A stretch of 12,903 nucleotides of DNA from Candidatus Omnitrophota bacterium (GTDB lineage Bacteria > Verrucomicrobiota > Verrucomicrobiia > Limisphaerales > UBA1319). The notes under the pieces were generated by a model, which had not been told where the DNA came from, made no database searches, and saw only the letters and a program-made list of their open reading frames with translations. The translations under genes and the position numbers were made by a program. Where the stretch lies: the NCBI GenBank assembly GCA_023473405.1, contig JAMCZD010000364.1:1-12903 (forward strand), given 5' to 3'. Below, piece after piece: positions 6,688 through 12,901 of this stretch; position 1 is the stretch's first letter, and each line of letters starts with the position of its first letter.

Positions 6688-7763
6688 ACCTTAGACCACA
6701 GACCATCCAGTTGGAAATACTCACCCCTGCTTGGGCTACAGGCGCCAACCAACAGCAGGCGGAACTACGTGTGCCCACTTTCAGGGGGCAACTTCGGTTC
6801 TGGCTTCGAATGCTATTTCCCGGTCAGCGATTAGATGAAGAAATCTTTGGGCAAACCGATGCCTTCGGCGCGCGAGCCTCATGTGTCGCGCTTAGTCTGC
6901 CTTCTTGGCGCGCGCGCCTGGCAGTTCAAAACCTGGAAGACTATACCGGAAAGAAGGGTGACGATGCTCTTTCCGAACCGGAAGCGTATTTTCTTTGGCC
7001 GTTGCGTCCGACTAAGGACTCGCAGCAAAAGCGTGGAGTTCTTTATCAACCCAGCAAGGAATCCTCCGCTTCGTTTGTTCTTGAATTGTCTTGGCTGCCG
7101 CCAGCGCTGTCTCGACGGATGGCTCTTAATGCTTTTCTGCTACAGGCCATCAAAGCGTTCAGCCTTCTTGGCGCCTTTGGTTCGCGCAGTACGCGAGGAT
7201 ACGGAAGTGTATGGCCGTTAGGCCAGGACTTCGCGACCGCAGCCACCTTTGCCCGTGAACTCCAATTCCTTCCCGATTCGATTTCGGTGCGACTGCTTCC
7301 GGCTGCTGCTGGTTCAGGGCGCCAGGCGTTAGCCGAGGCCGCTCGGTGGTTTCGGCGAACGCGACTAGGAACGTCTCGATTTACGGGAACGCCCTTGAAG
7401 TGGGGGCAAAACGATCATGACGTTGCCCTTAACCCCCAACCGGACCTGATCCTTTATCGGCCTGCCTTGGGTCTGCCGCTGGCACAGAACTACCGAAATG
7501 GACCCAAGCTCCAAACGAAGTATCGCTGGTGTGATTCAGATAGCGGGCGCGAAACTTGGAATGACCGTTATCCCAGCCCGGTTCGATTCAAAATAGTTCG
7601 CATAGCCAAGGAATATCGCGTTGTCCTTGTGCTGCTGCGCGATCAACTCTTGCCGGAAGCCACTCGTTTAAGAATAGAGGAACGCGGGCGTTCTGCGCGT
7701 GAAGTGCGGCTTTCTCACGAGTTGTTCAATGAAATTGCAAATGTGGGCGAGGCTATCCACTGA
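6684..7763 (+). CDS. cmr1: Cmr1, Cas7-group subunit of the type III-B complex
   Basis: Cmr1 is the Cas7-like RAMP protein at the head of the Cmr complex, near the crRNA 3' end, where it helps target-RNA capture. The N-terminal motif LTPAWATGANQQQAELR (residues 13-29) followed by PTFRGQLRFWLRML (31-44) is diagnostic of Cmr1. The Gly/Arg loop GAFGSRSTRGYGSV (163-176) is the second hallmark. The length of 359 residues is within the normal range. It is the last complex gene here, whereas cmr1 often comes first in Cmr operons. It starts by ATGA overlap with cmr6. Its 3' end overlaps the first codons of a possible HEPN remnant read in another frame. Confidence 0.93.
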   Translation: MNLRPQTIQLEILTPAWATGANQQQAELRVPTFRGQLRFWLRMLFPGQRLDEEIFGQTDAFGARASCVALSLPSWRARLAVQNLEDYTGKKGDDALSEPEAYFLWPLRPTKDSQQKRGVLYQPSKESSASFVLELSWLPPALSRRMALNAFLLQAIKAFSLLGAFGSRSTRGYGSVWPLGQDFATAATFARELQFLPDSISVRLLPAAAGSGRQALAEAARWFRRTRLGTSRFTGTPLKWGQNDHDVALNPQPDLILYRPALGLPLAQNYRNGPKLQTKYRWCDSDSGRETWNDRYPSPVRFKIVRIAKEYRVVLVLLRDQLLPEATRLRIEERGRSAREVRLSHELFNEIANVGEAIH

Positions 7764-8052
7764 GCATGAACACATTTTTTCAGAAGAGAACTCTAGCGTC
7801 TTGCATCGGCTCGGTAATCCACGGGCCGCTAATATCGTTGCCGATTTCGACGCCATGGACGCTGCCAAGAAAACCAAAAGCCGTTGGCGCCAAGCCACTG
7901 AGAAGCGCAACATCAGCATCCTCGCCCACGGCGTCAGTCCCGTTGGCGAGGACGGCTTCAACGCGATGAAACAAATCGCTGCCGAATTCCTCGGGCTCGA
8001 CCTCACGCGCGAGGCCAATCCCATTCCACCGCTGGACCCGCGGTGGCTTTGA
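7741..8052 (+). pseudogene. C-terminal HEPN remnant of a TIGR02710/Csm6-like CRISPR ribonuclease
   Basis: From ATG 7741 the frame encodes 103 residues; it could also begin at ATG 7729 or GTG 7699 inside cmr1. EKRNISILAHGVSPV contains R56-x6-H63, the catalytic pattern of HEPN ribonucleases. The RN-x-SILAHG form recalls the C-terminus of TIGR02710/Csm6-type CARF proteins, which are normally several hundred residues long. No CARF domain precedes it, because cmr1 occupies that space. The simplest reading is a gene that lost its sensor half by deletion near 7765-7790; alternatively it is a stand-alone mini-HEPN protein translated by coupling with cmr1. Codon use and frame remain intact to the stop, which overlaps a possible GTG start (8043) of the next gene. 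Family assignment is from memory of the motif. Confidence 0.6.
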
Positions 8053-8084
8053 AGAAATCGCAACTCACAAATCCAAATTCACCC

Positions 8085-9329
8085 ATGCCCTCACCTCTAG
8101 CTCTCATACAACTCGTTTCCGAGCAAACCATGCAGAATCTTGTTCCGGTGCTTGCGCTAAAGCCTGACAGGGTTTACCACCTCGCTACGTCCAAAACAGC
8201 GGCGCGCTCAGCTAACATTATCGAAGCAGCCCGGCAGGCGCAGGTCATTACTGAACTGGACAACATTTGCCTGACCGAGATGCCATCTATCACCGAGACT
8301 TCACTCGCCGTCATTCGTTCCATAGCTGAGGCCAAGGACCAGAGATGTACGCCGGTCGTCAATTTCACCGGCGGCACCAAGCTCATGTCAATCGGAGCCT
8401 ACGAGGCCGCAATGCGAGAGGAGGCGGTTTCACTCTATGTGGACACGGACCACCAACGGTTTCTCGACGGTCATACCGGCCCAAAGCTCAACACAGTTCT
8501 GGGCGATGACTTCAGCTTCACCCCGCTCCAAAAGGTCCTCACGGTGAACGCCATTGCGGTGGCGAACGGGCGCCAGCGCGTCACAGGTGGCCAAAATTGG
8601 AGGCCTTTCTTACCGCTCGCCCAATATTTCCTCAAGAGCCCCAACGACGAAGCCGCAACCTGGCAGGCCATTCATGGTATCGATGGCCTATGTCCCAACG
8701 GTCGCGAACCGCGATTCGCCCTTGACTGGTTATCCTTATTGGATAAACCCATTGCCTTGCCACCGGAAGTAGGAGACTTGGCCATCCAAGCAGGACTAGT
8801 ACGCGCTAATGGCGCTTTTCTGCATCTTCCCGACTCCACGCGCTCCGAGCTGGAGGCATTGAGCAAGTGCGACCGGCCCGCACCTCAGGATTATTTCGCA
8901 GCCGTCCGTCCCGTGCAATTCACGCTCGCGCTCCTCTCGGGAGGCTGGTGGGAGGTCGCGGTGGTGGACACCGCGCTTCGCAGTGGTCAATTCCGTGACC
9001 TTCGTTGGTCGGTGAACGTAGGCGAGAGCAAGGGCGGTTTTGATCCCGAGGAAGACATCGTGGGCGTGGACGGGGTTCAGATCGTTTATTTCTCGTGCAA
9101 ACGCGGCGGTTCAAAGGCGCGACTCTTCGCCCAGCTTGATGAGTTAGACAACCGCGCCCGCTGCATCGGCGGGCGGTTCGCTCGCCGCTTCCTGGCCGTC
9201 TATCTGACCCCGTGCGGACAACACGGGGCGAACTTACTCAAGCGAGCCCGAGAATTAAACGGCATCCAAATCATCACGGCGCGAGACTTGGAAAACCTCG
9301 AGGTATTTGCACGCCGTCCGCGCTTATGA
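8085..9329 (+). CDS. Card1/Can2-like CARF nuclease (DUF1887 family)
   Basis: This is an ancillary type III effector. Family members bind cyclic tetra-adenylate through the N-terminal CARF domain and then cut DNA and/or RNA with a C-terminal PD-(D/E)XK nuclease. IQLVSEQTMQNLVPVLAL (residues 8-25) and VNFTGGTKLMSIGA (92-105) are the CARF signatures of the family. The nuclease region shows E290 (GWWEVAV), D324 (EEDIVGV) and S337-C338-K339, then LDELDNRARCIGGRF (351-365). Serine stands where the second acidic residue of (D/E)xK is expected. The length of 414 residues is normal. I prefer ATG 8085 over GTG 8043 because the first 14 residues of the longer form encode only heptad-like filler (TNPNSP). 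It follows the HEPN remnant and overlaps the next frame by ATGA. Confidence 0.82.
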   Translation: MPSPLALIQLVSEQTMQNLVPVLALKPDRVYHLATSKTAARSANIIEAARQAQVITELDNICLTEMPSITETSLAVIRSIAEAKDQRCTPVVNFTGGTKLMSIGAYEAAMREEAVSLYVDTDHQRFLDGHTGPKLNTVLGDDFSFTPLQKVLTVNAIAVANGRQRVTGGQNWRPFLPLAQYFLKSPNDEAATWQAIHGIDGLCPNGREPRFALDWLSLLDKPIALPPEVGDLAIQAGLVRANGAFLHLPDSTRSELEALSKCDRPAPQDYFAAVRPVQFTLALLSGGWWEVAVVDTALRSGQFRDLRWSVNVGESKGGFDPEEDIVGVDGVQIVYFSCKRGGSKARLFAQLDELDNRARCIGGRFARRFLAVYLTPCGQHGANLLKRARELNGIQIITARDLENLEVFARRPRL

Positions 9330-9367
9330 CAAATCCCTATCCTAGTTCACAGTTCATAATTACCAAA

Positions 9368-9742
9368 ATGGTTCTTGATCTCTCGACTTTCTACGCTCTA
9401 ACCGGCACGGCGAAGCTTGTCGGCATGTCGGCGTACGAGGGCCACTTGGAAGCTCTGGTTCCACCCGGCGCCGACGTCACCCTCACCGGACCTGCCCACG
9501 TATGGCTCTACCTCCGAATCACCCATTCGCTTCATGAATTTGTCCACATCCTCACTTACAACCGCCCGGTTACTGGGCTAGTCGAAATCTTCAATCATAA
9601 TCCGCATGCAACTGTTCAAGTGGGACTGTGGGGCAGACCTCCGGTCTGCCGGTTCCCGGAGCCTCCGGCTCCCAGTCCGTCCCCGCGATCGGCTTGCAGA
9701 GCAAGCTGGAACTGTCAGGTCGGAGACCTAACCCACACCTGA
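9368..9742 (+). CDS. Small Csx3-like protein (possible cyclic-oligoadenylate phosphodiesterase) with repeat-derived tail
   Basis: A 124-residue product. Residues 40-79 (TGPAHVWLYLRITHSLHE then YNRPVTGLVEIFNHNP) resemble the Csx3/Crn3 core of GP-x-WLH, a His-rich helix, Y-D-x-R-x-G and a final strand ending in His. Csx3 proteins act as ring nucleases that degrade cyclic tetra-adenylate. The Asp/Arg pair of the YDPR-type loop appears to be replaced (YNRP), so activity is uncertain. ATG 9368 is chosen because the 14 codons from the ATGA-overlapping ATG at 9326 encode heptad filler. From about residue 88 the protein is encoded by the hairpin repeat (9628-9736), so the Pro/Cys/Arg-rich last 37 residues are probably not ancestral. 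Position between two CARF genes supports a signalling role. Family call is tentative. Confidence 0.55.
   Translation: MVLDLSTFYALTGTAKLVGMSAYEGHLEALVPPGADVTLTGPAHVWLYLRITHSLHEFVHILTYNRPVTGLVEIFNHNPHATVQVGLWGRPPVCRFPEPPAPSPSPRSACRASWNCQVGDLTHT
9628..9736 (+). repeat. Four-hairpin dispersed repeat, copy 2
   Basis: This 109-bp element matches copy 1 (3982-4105) along its whole length, apart from a gap of about 15 bases and scattered substitutions. Hairpins: CAGACC-TCC-GGTCTG (9634-9648), GGAGCC-TCC-GGCTCC (9658-9672), GCTTGC-AGA-GCAAGC (9692-9706) and AGGTC-GGA-GACCT (9717-9729). Its ends are GTGGGG and CCCAC. It lies over the 3' end of the small Csx3-like frame and stops 27 bases before the next gene. 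Confidence 0.9.
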
Positions 9743-9763
9743 ACAGAAATAGCCACACTGAAC

Positions 9764-10975
9764 ATGAAACACGCCAGGCAGACCCAAGCTCGCGAAATTG
9801 GCCGATCGCGAGCGGATCAGGGTGGCCGGATCGTTCTCCTTAGCGTGACCGGACAATCACCGGCGGTCCTGACCGAAACTATCTGGGCCCTCGCTCATGA
9901 AAAACCGGCGATTATCCCGCACCAGGTGGTGGCCGTGACCACAACACAAGGGCGCGACACGCTCATACGTGAACTGCTTTCACCGCCCGAGAATTGCGTT
10001 TGGGATCAACTGAGCCACAGATTGGAAGAGTTGGGCCACGACTTGACCCATCGGCTCCGCTTTGGCCAGACCCCTCACGACATTCGCGTCTTCACCATCT
10101 TTGATCCACAATCCAAGAGAACTCGCGAACTTCCCGACATCGGATCGGAAGAAGAAAACATGGCGGCAGCGGATTTCATCATGGAAACGGTCCGCGGACT
10201 GGCAATGGATGACGACGTGCGCCTGGTTGCGTCGGTGGCCGGCGGACGCAAGACGATGAGCGCGTTGCTCTTTGCCGTGATGTCTCTCTTGGCAAAGGAA
10301 GACGACCTGCTTACACATGTCCTCGTCAATGATCCTTTCGAGTCGCGAGGGCTCAAACCGCGATTCTATTTTCCACCCGCCCAGCCCCTGATGCACTCGG
10401 GGACCGATCGTGACGGTAATCCGATCTCCGTCAGCAGCGCGAGCGCCCGGATTCAACTCGGCAAAATCCCCTTCGTGGCGTTGCGGAACCTGTTCGAGCG
10501 GGACCTGAAAAGGAGGCAAAGTTACAGCCAGCTCGTCCGCACCTGCCAAAGGCACGTGCAGGATTTCGCGAGGAAAAATATCCGCTTGGCAATTCGCCGC
10601 TCGCGGCGGGAGATTCGCGTCAATGGACGAGCCGTGACGCTCTCCGCCTTGCAACACCTGCTCTTGCTCTACCTGGCCGAAAACGCCGTGGCAGGTAAGC
10701 CGGCTCCCGAAAAATTCACTGTTGCCATCGAACCGCTCGCCCACTTTGCTGAAGCGCTGAGGAAGTGTTGCGTGGCAAGTGATGGCAATGATCTCCGCGA
10801 TGAAGCCCGTCTCCCAAAAGACTTTGATGACCAGCGACTGCGCAAGGTGTTGGACGAGTTGAAGACCAAACTGCGCTCCACCGGCGTCGAGGCAGCCGCC
10901 TTAATCCCCTTGCTCCCGGTCAAGGGCCGGTTTTCACTCGATTTGGCCCCGTCCGCCATTGATCTGCGGGATTGA
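9764..10975 (+). CDS. NE0113-family CARF protein with probable C-terminal winged-helix domain
   Basis: The protein belongs to the CRISPR-associated NE0113 family (TIGR02584). LLSVTGQSPAVLTETIWALA (residues 25-44) is the CARF-type nucleotide-binding N-terminus, and ASVAGGRKTMSALLFAVMSL (156-175) with HVLVNDPFE (185-193) are the other family motifs. CARF proteins bind cyclic oligoadenylate made by Cas10. The C-terminal part, about 273-390, is not CARF-like: EIRVNGRAVTLSALQHLLLL (283-302) has the strand, N-G-x-x-V-x-L and helix layout of a winged-helix domain. The 403 residues therefore look like a sensor joined to a possible DNA-binding domain. A regulatory role is inference. I see no HEPN or nuclease motif. 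The first 20 residues are basic and may not be conserved; ATG 9764 is the only clear start. Confidence 0.75.
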   Translation: MKHARQTQAREIGRSRADQGGRIVLLSVTGQSPAVLTETIWALAHEKPAIIPHQVVAVTTTQGRDTLIRELLSPPENCVWDQLSHRLEELGHDLTHRLRFGQTPHDIRVFTIFDPQSKRTRELPDIGSEEENMAAADFIMETVRGLAMDDDVRLVASVAGGRKTMSALLFAVMSLLAKEDDLLTHVLVNDPFESRGLKPRFYFPPAQPLMHSGTDRDGNPISVSSASARIQLGKIPFVALRNLFERDLKRRQSYSQLVRTCQRHVQDFARKNIRLAIRRSRREIRVNGRAVTLSALQHLLLLYLAENAVAGKPAPEKFTVAIEPLAHFAEALRKCCVASDGNDLRDEARLPKDFDDQRLRKVLDELKTKLRSTGVEAAALIPLLPVKGRFSLDLAPSAIDLRD

Positions 10976-11039
10976 GTGGAATTGGCGAATATCGCTCTTT
11001 GAGTTGATCCACCTGGATGTCCGCAGACGTCCTTCCCGC

Positions 11040-11219
11040 GGGCTCGGCGTACTTCCGTGCTAATTTGGCATTCAGATGAATGGCCAAAAATGGTTGCGGC
11101 AAACCGCCTCCCTCGACCAGCTCGAGTCCGTACAACGTCTCATCGGCTTCCTCGAGCATTCGTCCAATGTTGTCGATCCAATCCGGCCGCCTCCTCACCC
11201 ATCACCCGGCACGCCACCC
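11040..11219 (-). pseudogene. Fragment of a four-helix-bundle protein gene (23S rRNA intervening-sequence family)
   Basis: On the minus strand the frame reads WRAG, a stop, then RRPDWIDNIGRMLEEADE and LYGLELVEGGGL. This aligns with the middle of the intact relative at 12269-12763 (YRAG, DWIDKIGWTLEEADE, LWLELTDEGGL). The N-terminal helix is missing, an in-frame TGA interrupts the start of the match, and the C-terminal helix is not recognisable. It is therefore a decayed copy, lying in the 295-bp gap between the NE0113-family gene and cas1. Apart from this fragment, a short hairpin (11015-11032) and the heptad tract, I see nothing else in the gap. Confidence 0.6.
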
Positions 11220-11228
11220 TGAAAACAT

Positions 11229-11263
11229 AAATCCCAATTCATAAATCCCAATTCCCAACTCTC
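11229..11263 (+). repeat. Heptad tandem tract upstream of cas1
   Basis: Five successive 7-mers: AAATCCC, AATTCAT, AAATCCC, AATTCCC, AACTCTC. They end seven bases before the cas1 ATG. The tract lacks a ribosome-binding site, and closely similar tracts precede other starts in the window. Confidence 0.8.
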
Positions 11264-11270
11264 CTTTCCT

Positions 11271-12392
11271 ATGCCGACTGCTGTTATCAACCAATCCGAT
11301 GTCCGAGTCCACCTCACCGGCGAACGCCTGCAGGTCTATGGACACAACCCCGAGTCCGAACGCGACGAGGTCCTGCGCGAAATCCCGCTTCGGGACCTGG
11401 ACCGCCTTATCATCAGTGAATCAGTCCACCTGACGACACCGGCCCTGGGGGCCATTTTACGCGCCGCCATTCCCATCCAGGTCTTCTCGTGGAGCGGTTC
11501 GTATCTCGGCGGTTTTCTGCCGGCGCAAAACAACCATGGCCTCTCCCGGCTGCAACAATACCGTCGAACCCTCGAGCCCGACTTCGTCCTCACCATGGCC
11601 GGGCGCATCGTGACCGCCAAACTCTACAATCAACGCCGCGTCTTGCAGCGACTGGCTGCCGGCCACGCCGAGCCCGACCCGCCAGGCGACACCGCGTCAT
11701 CGCCAGCCGTGCAATCCGAATCGACCACTCACCCGCAATCCCCAACCGTCCCGACGGACCCGGCGCAAATCCAAAATCCCAAATCCGAAATCCAAGCCGC
11801 CCTTCAATGGCTCGACTCCCTCTTTGCCTCCATTCGTGCCAGCAAGAGCATCGACGAGTTGCGCGGTTACGAAGGCGCCGCCACCGCCCGCTACTTTCAA
11901 ACCTGGGCCGGCTTCCTGCCATCCGAATTCCCCTTCGAGCGCCGCAGCACCCGGCCCCCGCTCAATCCCGTCAATGCTTGCATCAGTTTCGGCTCCACCC
12001 TCATCTACAACGAAGCCGTTGCCTTCATCCACGCCCACGGGCTCGACCCGGCGCTGGGCATGCTCCATGCCACCGAAGACGGGCGCTGGAGTCTGGCACT
12101 GGACTTGATGGAACCTTTTCGACCGGTGCTGGTCGAGGCGCTGGCGCTCGACCTCTTCAGCCACCAGGTCCTCAATGCACAGCATTTTGAACCTCGCAAA
12201 GGCGGTGTCTATTTGAACGAGCAAGGCCGCAAGAAATTCTTTCTCCAATACGAACGGCGCTTGGAACGTCAGTTCCTATCGGAATGCATCGGCCATCGAA
12301 CCACCTTGCGGCAGCAACTCGAAAACCAGGCCGTCATGTTTAAATCGGCACTCGAAGACCCCGGCAAATTCGAACCCTTCCTCATTAACTGA
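11271..12392 (+). CDS. cas1: Cas1, CRISPR adaptation integrase
   Basis: Cas1 is the metal-dependent integrase that, with Cas2, inserts new spacers into the CRISPR array. The N-terminal beta-sandwich domain (about residues 1-90) ends in LGGFLPAQNNHGLSRLQQY. The helical catalytic domain carries GYEGAATARYF with E201, LHATEDGRWSLALDLMEPFRP with H266 and D278, and E281. All active-site residues are present. At 373 residues it is slightly longer than usual because the linker at about 131-176 holds a Pro/Ser/Thr-rich insertion ending in IQNPKSEIQ, encoded by a heptad tandem repeat. No cas2 is recognisable downstream within the window. The gene stands apart from the effector operon (295-bp gap), with minus-strand four-helix-bundle genes on both sides, and its last 124 bases are overlapped by the one on the right. 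Confidence 0.95.
   Translation: MPTAVINQSDVRVHLTGERLQVYGHNPESERDEVLREIPLRDLDRLIISESVHLTTPALGAILRAAIPIQVFSWSGSYLGGFLPAQNNHGLSRLQQYRRTLEPDFVLTMAGRIVTAKLYNQRRVLQRLAAGHAEPDPPGDTASSPAVQSESTTHPQSPTVPTDPAQIQNPKSEIQAALQWLDSLFASIRASKSIDELRGYEGAATARYFQTWAGFLPSEFPFERRSTRPPLNPVNACISFGSTLIYNEAVAFIHAHGLDPALGMLHATEDGRWSLALDLMEPFRPVLVEALALDLFSHQVLNAQHFEPRKGGVYLNEQGRKKFFLQYERRLERQFLSECIGHRTTLRQQLENQAVMFKSALEDPGKFEPFLIN
11767..11794 (+). repeat. Perfect AAATCCN x4 heptad repeat inside cas1
   Basis: Four uninterrupted 7-mers (AAATCCA, AAATCCC, AAATCCG, AAATCCA) lie within the linker codons of cas1, read as IQNPKSEI. It is the same unit as the intergenic heptad tracts. Its 28 bases are not a multiple of three, so flanking sequence must have adjusted to keep the frame. 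Confidence 0.9.
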
Positions 12393-12763
12393 ATAATAAA
12401 TTTATGCATTATGATTTGGGATTTGGAGGATTTGTGGATGGAGGCGAAGATGGCCCTTAGTTCGGCGGCTTCTTGTTTCAGACCGGTCAGGCGTTGGACC
12501 CTTAGCAGGCCGCCTTCGTCGGTCAACTCGAGCCAAAGCAGCGCCTCATCCGCCTCTTCCAGCGTCCAGCCAATCTTGTCGATCCAATCCGTCCAACTTC
12601 GCGTCCGGCACCCGGCGCGATACCCGGATGCAAAACCTGTAGCCGATCGAACAATTGGTTGGGCGATGACACCTCCTTTTGTATTACGCGGCAGCGCATC
12701 CACCGTCCGCGTCACCCGCAACGCGAAACACTTCGTCCTCAACTTCAATTCCTCCCTGTTCAT
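12269..12763 (-). CDS. Four-helix-bundle protein (23S rRNA intervening-sequence / S23 family)
   Basis: Starting at ATG 12763 the product begins MNREELKLRTKCFALRV and continues with RTVDALPRN, VRSATGFASGYRAGCRTRS, DWIDKIGWTLEEADEALLWLEL and a last helix EAAELRAIFASIHKSS. This is the complete pattern of the four-helix-bundle family (TIGR02436/PF05635), normally about 115-130 residues, which also includes the Avd accessory proteins of diversity-generating retroelements. Its molecular role outside those elements is poorly known. The natural end appears to be near residue 113. The remaining residues (KSQIIMHKF and beyond) come from a heptad tract and then antisense cas1 sequence down to 12269, so the original stop was probably lost. 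An upstream ATG at 12796 exists, but family similarity begins at 12763. No link to CRISPR function is known to me. Confidence 0.75.
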   Translation of the reverse strand: MNREELKLRTKCFALRVTRTVDALPRNTKGGVIAQPIVRSATGFASGYRAGCRTRSWTDWIDKIGWTLEEADEALLWLELTDEGGLLRVQRLTGLKQEAAELRAIFASIHKSSKSQIIMHKFIIQLMRKGSNLPGSSSADLNMTAWFSSCCRKVVRWPMHSDRN

Positions 12764-12819
12764 CGAACCCAATTCTCCCCACTCCATCCAAACCATTCAA
12801 TCCCGAAATCATCATGCAG

Positions 12820-12861
12820 AAATCCCAAATCCTAATTCATAAATCCTAAATCCTACCTCCC
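12820..12861 (+). repeat. Heptad tandem tract at the right edge
   Basis: Six 7-mers: AAATCCC, AAATCCT, AATTCAT, AAATCCT, AAATCCT, ACCTCCC. They end directly before an ATG at 12863. The order, including an AATTCAT unit in the middle, repeats the tract ahead of cas1. Confidence 0.8.
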
Positions 12862-12862
12862 C

Positions 12863-12901
12863 ATGTCCCTTTGGTGGTTCGATGCCGATGCATTCCGATA
12901 G
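12863..12901 (+). other. Possible start of a further gene at the window edge
   Basis: ATG 12863 follows a heptad tract, the same setting as the cas1 start. The frame reads only MSLWWFDADAFR before TAG (12899-12901). It may be a chance ATG, or the broken start of a downstream gene such as cas2, but twelve codons are too few to decide. Confidence 0.15.

Noticed and set aside
9980..10744. 254-codon minus-strand frame within the NE0113-family gene
   Set aside because: The plus-strand product has clear CARF motifs; the reverse product has none and follows from GC-biased codon use.
11229..11263. Heptad tract as a CRISPR array
   Set aside because: The units are 7 bases with no spacers of constant length; no repeat of about 28-37 bases with regular spacing is visible anywhere in the window.
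11489..12190. 233-codon plus-strand frame inside cas1
   Set aside because: It is an Arg/Pro-rich shadow frame of cas1, whose own frame carries all catalytic motifs.
12269..12763. Diversity-generating retroelement suggested by an Avd-like four-helix-bundle protein
   Set aside because: No reverse transcriptase, template repeat or variable repeat can be seen; the family is common outside such elements.
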